A stretch of DNA of 22,223 bases, taken from contig JAXMBX010000069.1 of the NCBI GenBank assembly GCA_046349635.1, positions 1 to 22,223 of the forward strand, written 5' to 3'. The DNA is from JAXMBX01 sp046349635. Lineage in GTDB: Bacteria; Planctomycetota; Planctomycetia; Planctomycetales; Planctomycetaceae. The notes beneath the pieces are model-generated. The model searched no databases. It was not told the origin of the DNA and worked only from the letters and a program-made list of their open reading frames with translations. Below are positions 15,919 through 22,223 of the stretch, one piece after another. Made by a program: the position numbers and the translations under genes. Each line of letters begins with the position of its first letter. The stretch's first letter is position 1.

Positions 15919-18135
15919 ATGAAGAAGTTGAACGGACAAGCCATCAAACGGTTTTTCCTGGCCCACTTCGAAAAGATGATTTTCGGAGTCTGCGTCATCA
16001 TCGCTATCTGGTCCTGTACCCAGAATCGCTGGTTCGGTTACGAGCAGCTCCCCTCGAAATTAACGAGTGAGGTGGCTACGGCCGAGAAAACTCTCAAGGA
16101 CTCCCCCTGGCCGGAAGCCGAGCGGAAAAGCATCACCTCGTATCGGTTCATCGAGCAGGCGGAGAAAGTCGCCCAGACCAGTAACTGGGAAAAGTTCGCG
16201 ATTGGAGACCTGTACTGGCCCCTTTATCCCCGCAAAATGCAGGCCGCCGAACCGGAATGGATGGCCATCGAGGATTTGAAAGTTGATGCCGGTCAGGCGT
16301 TGATCGCCTTGAAATCCAAGGAACCAGCCGCGGATCTCGCCGCGAAATCTCCTCTCGGAGGTGCCGCCGCAGCTTCCAAGACTCCCGCCAAGGATGCAAA
16401 AACTCCCGCAGGGGGCAAACTGGATGAGCCGGCGACCCCTGCGACCGTTTCCTTGCCCGGGATCGGCGAAGCCACCAAGGGGGCAGCTCCTGCTGGACCG
16501 GGGGGGGCGCCTCCGGGCTTCGGTGGAAACTCCATGGGAGCGGGTTTCGGAGCGGGGGCCGGGTCGTTTCGCTTGTCGCGCGGGAGCGATCGGGACGATC
16601 GCGCCTCAAACGGTCTCGGCGGCACTCCTGCAGCCACCCCCTCCATCTCGATTCAGGGGTCCGATGGGCGCGGATATCGCTTTGCCGCTGTCCGTGGCGT
16701 CTTCCCCTTGCATCAGCAACTGTTGAGCTTCGTCCGCGCCCATCTGGCGGACACGGAACTCGGCGCCACCCTGACGAATCCACCGTTGTTCAATCCCTTT
16801 GAATTCCAGGTCGAACGCCAGGAAGCCGTCCCCGGTGATGATCCCTGGTCTGGCAAATGGGAGCGGCTCGATCTGGACAACTCGATCAAGTTGTTGAAGG
16901 ACGAAGTCTCCGGCCTGGAACCGGAGGCGATCGATCAGAAGTACATCGATTACACGATTGCCATGCCCGTCCCCTCCCGCGTGTTCGGAACCTGGAGCAA
17001 GGACCTTCTGGGACACCCCAAAATTGATCAACTCACCGAGGAACAGGTCGAAAAACAGCGCAAGGAAGCGGAAGAATTGATGAAGAAAGAGGAGAATCTG
17101 AAAAAGGAAGAGGTGGTCACTTCCCGCCGCAAAGGCTTCTCCTCAGTGGCGCACAATCCCGCCGTTCTGGACCAGATCAATCGGGTGCAGAACGCAGCTG
17201 ACAATGGCGTGACCGCAGCCCCGGCCGAAGAGGATGAAATGGACGAACGCGAGGAACGCCGTTCAATGCGGGCGGCGCGGCGGCCAAATGCCGCTCCCGC
17301 GGGAAATGCGTTCTCGCGGGCGCCCGGTACCAACCCTGCCGCTCCGGGCGGAGCTCGCGCTCCCGGCCAGTTGAATGTTTACCTGGGACCGAAAGTCCTG
17401 CTGTTCCGTTATTTCGATTTCGACGTGGAACCGGGGCGCACCTACCGCTATCGCGTTCGCCTGGTGGTTGCCAATCCGAGCTACGGCAAGAATGTCTCGG
17501 AAGTGACCGAACCCTTCGTGGCCGAAGGCGAAACTCGGGAAACCCCCTGGAGCGCGGAAACGGAACCGGTCAAGATCCCCGACGATTATCAGTTGTACCT
17601 GCTGCTCGTCTCCGACAAAGGCCCCGGCAACCAGCGGGTCGCCTTCAAGATTTATGAGTGGGAGCCGAGCATCGGAACCCGCGTTCTGGGTGAGATCCGC
17701 AAGGTGGAGTTCGGGCAGGTCGTCGGCGGGCTGGCCAAGACCCCCGTCCTTCGATTGACGAAGCAGACCCTCCAGGACGAGCAGGTGGAATTGCGCACGC
17801 GGGACGTCCTCCTTGATGTACGCGAGTCCCCCACGATTGTTCCCTCGGAGCATCCCGAACTGCAGTTTGCCGATGTGAAAAACGCGGCTCGTCCCATCAA
17901 GATCAGCGTTCCCAGTTCCGCCGTATTGGGCAATCAATTTGGCGAAATGGAAATCAAGGACCAGGAATCGGGCAAGGAGGGACTCCAGACCGCGGAAGCC
18001 GAAGCCTCAATGGTCAATAAGTTCTTCGAATACCTCAAAGTGAACAAGGACAAGATCAAGGCGGGCGGTGGGGATGACGAAACCAACCCCTATGGAAAGA
18101 AAGGCGGATTGGGGAAAGGCCGCCACGACAAGTAA
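15919..18135 (+). CDS. Membrane-anchored envelope protein in the pilM operon, unknown family
   Basis: 738 aa; no named family recognised. A cytoplasmic stub is followed by one TM helix (about 14-32, FEKMIFGVCVIIAIWS) and a large presumably periplasmic part. Visible pieces are: an alpha-helical region with SYRFIEQAEKV and YWPLYPRKMQAAEPEW (about 55-120); an Ala/Pro/Gly linker (about 135-245); an ordered block with RGVFPLHQQLLSFVRAHLAD, NPFEFQVERQEAVPG and a charged KEAEELMKKEENLKKEE helix (about 375-400); a second linker (about 455-485); and a beta-rich domain (about 490-640, FRYFDFDVEPGRTYRYRVRLVV, WSAETEPVKIP) with the look of an FnIII-type sandwich. A C-terminal section resembles the inner-membrane partners that follow PilO in pilus operons only by position. 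It is likely part of the same complex; the role is inferred from context. Confidence 0.75.
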   Translation: MKKLNGQAIKRFFLAHFEKMIFGVCVIIAIWSCTQNRWFGYEQLPSKLTSEVATAEKTLKDSPWPEAERKSITSYRFIEQAEKVAQTSNWEKFAIGDLYWPLYPRKMQAAEPEWMAIEDLKVDAGQALIALKSKEPAADLAAKSPLGGAAAASKTPAKDAKTPAGGKLDEPATPATVSLPGIGEATKGAAPAGPGGAPPGFGGNSMGAGFGAGAGSFRLSRGSDRDDRASNGLGGTPAATPSISIQGSDGRGYRFAAVRGVFPLHQQLLSFVRAHLADTELGATLTNPPLFNPFEFQVERQEAVPGDDPWSGKWERLDLDNSIKLLKDEVSGLEPEAIDQKYIDYTIAMPVPSRVFGTWSKDLLGHPKIDQLTEEQVEKQRKEAEELMKKEENLKKEEVVTSRRKGFSSVAHNPAVLDQINRVQNAADNGVTAAPAEEDEMDEREERRSMRAARRPNAAPAGNAFSRAPGTNPAAPGGARAPGQLNVYLGPKVLLFRYFDFDVEPGRTYRYRVRLVVANPSYGKNVSEVTEPFVAEGETRETPWSAETEPVKIPDDYQLYLLLVSDKGPGNQRVAFKIYEWEPSIGTRVLGEIRKVEFGQVVGGLAKTPVLRLTKQTLQDEQVELRTRDVLLDVRESPTIVPSEHPELQFADVKNAARPIKISVPSSAVLGNQFGEMEIKDQESGKEGLQTAEAEASMVNKFFEYLKVNKDKIKAGGGDDETNPYGKKGGLGKGRHDK

Positions 18136-18147
18136 CCCTCGAATGTC

Positions 18148-19545
18148 TCACCGTCGCGCTGCATTCTCCACGGCGTCGTTCTCATCCGCGGTCTCGCGCA
18201 TCGCGATCTCGCGGATTTCCGCAGCCAGAAACAGTGAGCCTGCCACGCAGATCAGGTCTTTTTCTCCCGTGAACCGCACCGCCAGCTTCCAGGCGTCGTA
18301 AGGCTCCTCCACCCGGTGCACCGGCCGCGCGGTCAATTGCCGCGCCAGCCGGAGCAGGTTTTCAGAGGTTTCCCCCCGCGGGTTGTTCCGATACGTGGTC
18401 AGCAGGATCGTGTCAAAATGCGGGATGATCTGCCGGAGCATCCCCGCCACGTCCTTCTCCGTCGTGGCCGCGAAAATGAGTGTTTTTCGCCGCGCATGGA
18501 AATTCTCGTCGAGAGTTTTCACCAGTGCCTTGGTCGAGGCCCAGTTGTGCGCGGCATCCAGCACGACGTAAGGATTCCTGCGGATTACTTCAATCCGCGC
18601 GGGCCACGAAACCCGATTGAACCCCGTCCGTAACGCTTCTTCCGATACCCGCCACCCCCGTTCCCGTAGCACCTCCACGGCGCAAACCGCGAGCGCCGTA
18701 TTGTGGGCCTGGTGTTCTCCCATGAGTGGAACCCGCAGATTTTCTCGCAGGGAATTCCGCGTCCGCACGTGGATGAATCGCGATGGGGGAAAGTCCTGGC
18801 TTTGTTCCGGGGCGGTGCTCCAGTGGAAATCCCGGTTCAGCAGCAGCAGCTCGCTCCCTTGCGCGGCGGCAACCGATGCGATGACGGCACCCGGCTCGGG
18901 CTGCGTCACTCCGGAGATGACCGGCGCTCCCGCCTTGATGATTCCTGCTTTCTCCCGGGCGATGGATGCAAGCTCGTTTCCCAGTTGCTGCGTGTGGTCC
19001 CGGCTGATGCTGGTGATGATGCAGACTTCGGGCCGGCATAGATTCGTCGCGTCCAGCCTCCCACCCATGCCGACTTCCAGCACCGCGACCTCCGCCCCCT
19101 CTTCCGCGAAGTACAACCACGCCAACGCCGTCGTGAGCTCAAAATAGGTGATCTGCTGGGTGCCGTTTTCCCGTTCCACCGCTTCCACGTGCCGCGCCAA
19201 TGTCCGGACCAGGTCCACCACCCGATCCTGCGAAGGAGATTCTCCCTGCACCCGCAGACGTTCCTCAAACGAATTGAGGTGCGGTGAGGTCAACAGCGCC
19301 GTCCGGTAACCGGCCTCCTGCAATACCGCCGCGATCATGCAGCAGGTCGACCCTTTCCCTTTTGTCCCCGCCACGTGAACCGCCGGAATCCGCAAATGCG
19401 GACTCCCCAGGGCTTCCAGCAGCAGTTGCATCCGCTCGAGCTGGAAATCCGCGATCTGGTAGGAAGAAGGCTTCACCCGCTCGTAATCAATCCGCGAATA
19501 CAGGTATTCCAAAGCCTGTTCGTAGGAGTTGATGTCTGGAGACAT
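18148..19545 (-). CDS. folC: Dihydrofolate synthase / folylpolyglutamate synthase
   Basis: 465 aa, normal length. Adds glutamate to dihydropteroate or folates with ATP in folate synthesis and retention. Motifs: ATP-binding GTKGKGS at 60-66 after VHVA; TSPHLNSFEERLRV; VLEVGMGGRLDATN; SRDHTQQLG; REKAGIIK; and the C-terminal ligase domain with VVLDAAHNWASTKALVKTL, where the usual DGAHNP reads DAAHNW. The ATG at 19545 fits the family N-terminus. It lies 29 bp downstream of glgC on the same strand, probably co-transcribed. It converges with the pilM-operon gene with 12 bp between stops and no visible terminator, so the two transcripts may overlap. Confidence 0.95.
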   Translation of the reverse strand: MSPDINSYEQALEYLYSRIDYERVKPSSYQIADFQLERMQLLLEALGSPHLRIPAVHVAGTKGKGSTCCMIAAVLQEAGYRTALLTSPHLNSFEERLRVQGESPSQDRVVDLVRTLARHVEAVERENGTQQITYFELTTALAWLYFAEEGAEVAVLEVGMGGRLDATNLCRPEVCIITSISRDHTQQLGNELASIAREKAGIIKAGAPVISGVTQPEPGAVIASVAAAQGSELLLLNRDFHWSTAPEQSQDFPPSRFIHVRTRNSLRENLRVPLMGEHQAHNTALAVCAVEVLRERGWRVSEEALRTGFNRVSWPARIEVIRRNPYVVLDAAHNWASTKALVKTLDENFHARRKTLIFAATTEKDVAGMLRQIIPHFDTILLTTYRNNPRGETSENLLRLARQLTARPVHRVEEPYDAWKLAVRFTGEKDLICVAGSLFLAAEIREIAMRETADENDAVENAARR

Positions 19546-19574
19546 GAGGTTTGTGGTCCCGCCCAGGGAAGCGA

Positions 19575-20813
19575 TCAGTTCCAGCCTTCGGAATATCCCG
19601 GATCCTTGGCGATCACGACGATCCCCGTCTCAGTGACGGTGTACCCGTGGGCGCGGTCCGCGACCGAGTCATAGCCGATCCACGCATTCTCGGGGATCGT
19701 GACCCCCTTGTCGATGATGGCCCGTCGAACCCGCGCGTGACGTCCGATGGTCACTCCTTCGAACAGGATGGAATCCTCCACCGCCGCCCAACTGTTCACA
19801 CGCACGTTCGGAGACAGCAGCGATCGTTCCACCCGCCCCCCGGACAGGATGCAACCGGAACTGATCATGCTGTCGAGAGCGTGCCCCACCCGCGGCTCGT
19901 GCCCGTCTTTCTGCGCAAACACGAATTTGGGAGGAGGAAGATTCGGCTGGTACGAGCGGATCGGCCAGGCCTGGTCGTAAATGTTCAGTTCCGGGTCCAC
20001 CGTCACCAGGTCCATGTTTGCTTCGTAATACGCATCGATCGTCCCCACATCCCGCCAGTAATGGGTCTTGCGCGTATTCCGGTCGCGGAACGGATACGCA
20101 ATCACCCGGTGCGTTCGCAGGATCGATGGGATGATATTCTTACCGAAGTCGTGCGAACTGTCCGACATCGTCGCATCCCGGCACAACTGTTCGAACAGGA
20201 ACGGGGCGTTAAAGACATAGATCCCCATCGACGCCAGGCACCGCTCCGGATCCGTGGGCATTGGCTTGGGATGCGCAGGCTTCTCCAGGAAGTTCTTGAT
20301 CTTGTGGTTCTCGTCGATTTCCATGATCCCGAACTGGTCACCCTCGTGGAGCGGCACCGGGATGCAGCCCAAGGTCGCGTCCGCTCCCGTCCGGAGATGC
20401 TCCTCGATCATCGCCGCGTAATCCATCTTGTAGATATGGTCCCCGGAGAGAATCAGCACGATGTCCGGACGGTACCGTTCGATGGAATAGATGTTCTGGT
20501 AAACGGCATCCGCCGTCCCCTGGTACCAGTTCTCGTCGATCCGCTGCTGCGGGGGGAGGACGTCGATGAATTCCCCCAGCTCACGGCACAGGAAACGCCA
20601 CCCCAGGTTGATATGGCGGTCCAGGCTGGCCGCCTTGTATTGGGTCAGGATCAGGATCTGCCGCAGGCCGCTGTTCAGACAGTTTGAGAGAGGAAAATCG
20701 ATGATTCGGTAATTCCCGCCAAAAGGGACTGCGGGCTTCGCCCGATCCCGAGTCAACGGTTCCAGCCGGGTTCCCTTCCCTCCGGCGAGAATCAACGACA
20801 GTACTTTCTGCAT
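19575..20813 (-). CDS. glgC: Glucose-1-phosphate adenylyltransferase (ADP-glucose pyrophosphorylase)
   Basis: 412 aa. Makes ADP-glucose from glucose-1-phosphate and ATP, the committed step of bacterial glycogen synthesis. Motifs: LAGGKGTRLEPLT near 9-21; KPAVPFGGNYRIIDFPLSNC; WYQGTADAVYQN; LSGDHIYKMDY; the sugar-binding FLEKP; SMGIYVF; YWRDVGTIDAYYEANMDL; and a C-terminal left-handed beta-helix (ISSGCILSGGRVERSLLSPNVR, EDSILFEGVTIGRHARVRRAIIDKGVTIP). A good Shine-Dalgarno (AAAGGTGG, complement of 20823-20830) stands nine bases before the ATG at 20813. The N-terminal Arg residues for fructose-1,6-bisphosphate activation are not decisive here. No other glycogen genes are in view. Confidence 0.97.
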   Translation of the reverse strand: MQKVLSLILAGGKGTRLEPLTRDRAKPAVPFGGNYRIIDFPLSNCLNSGLRQILILTQYKAASLDRHINLGWRFLCRELGEFIDVLPPQQRIDENWYQGTADAVYQNIYSIERYRPDIVLILSGDHIYKMDYAAMIEEHLRTGADATLGCIPVPLHEGDQFGIMEIDENHKIKNFLEKPAHPKPMPTDPERCLASMGIYVFNAPFLFEQLCRDATMSDSSHDFGKNIIPSILRTHRVIAYPFRDRNTRKTHYWRDVGTIDAYYEANMDLVTVDPELNIYDQAWPIRSYQPNLPPPKFVFAQKDGHEPRVGHALDSMISSGCILSGGRVERSLLSPNVRVNSWAAVEDSILFEGVTIGRHARVRRAIIDKGVTIPENAWIGYDSVADRAHGYTVTETGIVVIAKDPGYSEGWN

Positions 20814-20982
20814 AACGTTCCGCCACCTTTGTTCGTGAGCACTCGATCCTGGCCGGAGCTCGGCGGAGCACTGTCGAAATCCGGCCTTTCCCCCCTCGCT
20901 GTGGGGCGGATTTCATCATGGCCTTTCCTGCCCGAACTCGCAACGCAGGTTCCGGAGAATCGGGTGAATGCCTTACGGGAGG

Positions 20983-22223
20983 TCACAAGCCAGTGGCCGG
21001 ACCGGTTGGAATTTCGCCGTCAATAAACGTGCGGTACCACAATTCCAGCACCAGCAGCCCCCATAACCGGTGGCTATGGTCCCAGGTGCAGGCCTGGTGT
21101 TCTTCCACTAACCGTTTCACTTCTCCGGGCTGGAACAGACCCCGTTCCAGCGCTCGCTGCGACAGCAGGATATCCTCCAGCAGCGGTCGCAACTCCCCGC
21201 GGAACCAGTGATCCAGCGGGACGCCGAAGCCCATCTTGGAACGCGTCCGGATCATGTCGGGAAGCAGCTCCGGGAAGGACTCGATCAGGATTTTCTTGCT
21301 GATCTGCCCGGACAGTTTCCATTCGATCGGCATCTGGGCCGCGAGATCCACAACGTGGTGGTCGAGAAACGGGTTCCGCGACTCCAGGCTGTACGCCATC
21401 GTGCTGATATCGACTTTCGTCAGAATGTCACACGGCAGATACGTCAGCACGTCCACCGCGGTCGTGCGGGTGATGAAGTCCCGCTTCGGGCAGAGTTGAT
21501 AGGCGTCCAGCAGAAAATCCGCGGCATCCGCGGTCCCTAACCGCTGTTCAAAATCCGGGTGATATAGTGCTTTCCTCCGGTCCGCATCCAGGATGCTGAC
21601 CCATTTGAGATATCGCCGTTCGGGAGATTCTCCCAGCGCGGAACACAGCTTCTTGAGCCGTCGCAGTTTGGAATATTGTGCCACCGGCGTCGGGATCCGC
21701 TGGACGAGATCCGAACCGAGAGACCGCTGCACGAACCTGGGTAGATGATCCAGCCAGCCGGAAATCCGGACCGCCTGGTAACGGCGATAACCGGCGAACA
21801 ATTCGTCCCCGCCGTCTCCCGAGAGCGCCACCGTCACCTGGCGGCGTGTCATTTCCGCCAGGTACAGACACGGAATCGCGGAACTGTCCGCGAACGGCTC
21901 ATCGTAGTGCCAGATCAACTTGGGGAGAATCTGCAGCGCGGAGGGTTCCACCACCTGCTCATAATGCTCCGTCCCCAGGTGTTCCGCCGCGGCACGGGCA
22001 AACGTCCGTTCATCGAAGGACTTGACCGGAAACCCGATTGAAAAGGTTTTCACCGGACGCGACGAAAATTTCTGCATCAGCCCGCAGATGATCGTCGAGT
22101 CAATTCCCCCCGACAGAAACGCTCCCAGCGGCACGTCGCTCCGCATCCGCAACTGCACCGCTTCCGAAAGCGTCTCCCGCAATTTCTGCTTCGCGGTCTC
22201 ATAATCCCGGGGGCACTCGGGAA
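20983..22223 (-). CDS. asnB: Asparagine synthetase (glutamine-hydrolysing) type, 5' part beyond window
   Basis: The frame is open to the right edge (PECPRDYETAKQ precedes the TTG at 22182), so this is only the C-terminal synthetase domain plus linker. The N-terminal glutaminase domain with its Cys2 nucleophile should lie outside. Visible are the pyrophosphate loop SDVPLGAFLSGGIDST, the YDEPFADSSAIP segment, ALSGDGGDELFAGYRRYQ, DILTKVDISTMAYSLESRNPFLDH and SKMGFGVPLDHWFRGELR. All are standard AsnB motifs. It converts aspartate to asparagine with ATP and glutamine; related proteins amidate sugars in exopolysaccharide clusters, and this cannot be distinguished without the missing end. It is 169 bp upstream of glgC on the same strand. 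Confidence 0.92.
   Translation of the reverse strand, partial: PECPRDYETAKQKLRETLSEAVQLRMRSDVPLGAFLSGGIDSTIICGLMQKFSSRPVKTFSIGFPVKSFDERTFARAAAEHLGTEHYEQVVEPSALQILPKLIWHYDEPFADSSAIPCLYLAEMTRRQVTVALSGDGGDELFAGYRRYQAVRISGWLDHLPRFVQRSLGSDLVQRIPTPVAQYSKLRRLKKLCSALGESPERRYLKWVSILDADRRKALYHPDFEQRLGTADAADFLLDAYQLCPKRDFITRTTAVDVLTYLPCDILTKVDISTMAYSLESRNPFLDHHVVDLAAQMPIEWKLSGQISKKILIESFPELLPDMIRTRSKMGFGVPLDHWFRGELRPLLEDILLSQRALERGLFQPGEVKRLVEEHQACTWDHSHRLWGLLVLELWYRTFIDGEIPTGPATGL

Noticed and set aside
18136..18147. Bidirectional terminator between the pilM-operon end and folC
   Set aside because: Only 12 bp lie between the stops, with no inverted repeat or T-run.
19551..20687. 378-codon frame antisense to glgC
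   Set aside because: Arg/His/Val-rich shadow of a well-conserved glgC; no family features.

Overview
The window looks like chromosomal DNA of a Planctomycetota bacterium, probably a Planctomycetales member. The clues are a DUF1501 remnant (a family greatly expanded in planctomycetes), very long Ala/Pro-rich envelope proteins encoded after a PilM-type gene, a giant secretin, and GC-rich codon use. The genus cannot be named from the sequence alone. No tRNA, rRNA, CRISPR array, insertion sequence or integrase was found.

Layout. (1) 1-4760, + strand: a very large secretin, open at the left edge, followed 17 bp later by a lipoprotein-like gene. A secreted BON-domain gene converges on it (4525-5184, -) with an unusually long 236-bp overlap. 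(2) 5185-7301, +: a leader-like stretch with a palindrome, a decayed DUF1501 gene with an internal deletion, and a di-heme cytochrome c peroxidase-like gene split by a frameshift. (3) 7309-10898, -: cmk (CMP kinase) downstream of a 2.9-kb GH38 alpha-mannosidase-like gene, which is interrupted by what look like two compensating indels and lacks the usual catalytic residues. (4) 10899-11551: a 653-bp divergent intergenic region with a candidate sigma70-type promoter, an inverted repeat and a helically phased set of GGTCA half-sites. (5) 11552-18135, +: three large genes in a probable operon, namely a PilM actin-like ATPase fused to a PilN-like membrane segment, a PilO-like protein and an unrecognised 738-aa membrane-anchored protein. 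(6) 18148-22223, -: folC, glgC and an asparagine synthetase-type gene running off the right edge.

How the genes fit together. The secretin (outer membrane), the PilM/N fusion (cytoplasm to inner membrane), the PilO-like protein and the 738-aa protein have the parts expected of the alignment complex of a type IV pilus or type II secretion machine. No assembly ATPase, platform protein or pilin is visible here, so the machine is either completed elsewhere or is a variant. The right-hand genes are housekeeping (folate, glycogen and asparagine or amide metabolism), as is cmk.

Four reading-frame breaks occur between about 6.8 and 13.8 kb, and at least two lie at short G/C homopolymers. This raises the possibility of base-calling or assembly errors as well as true gene decay. 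The DUF1501 remnant has lost a whole internal segment and cannot be explained that way.
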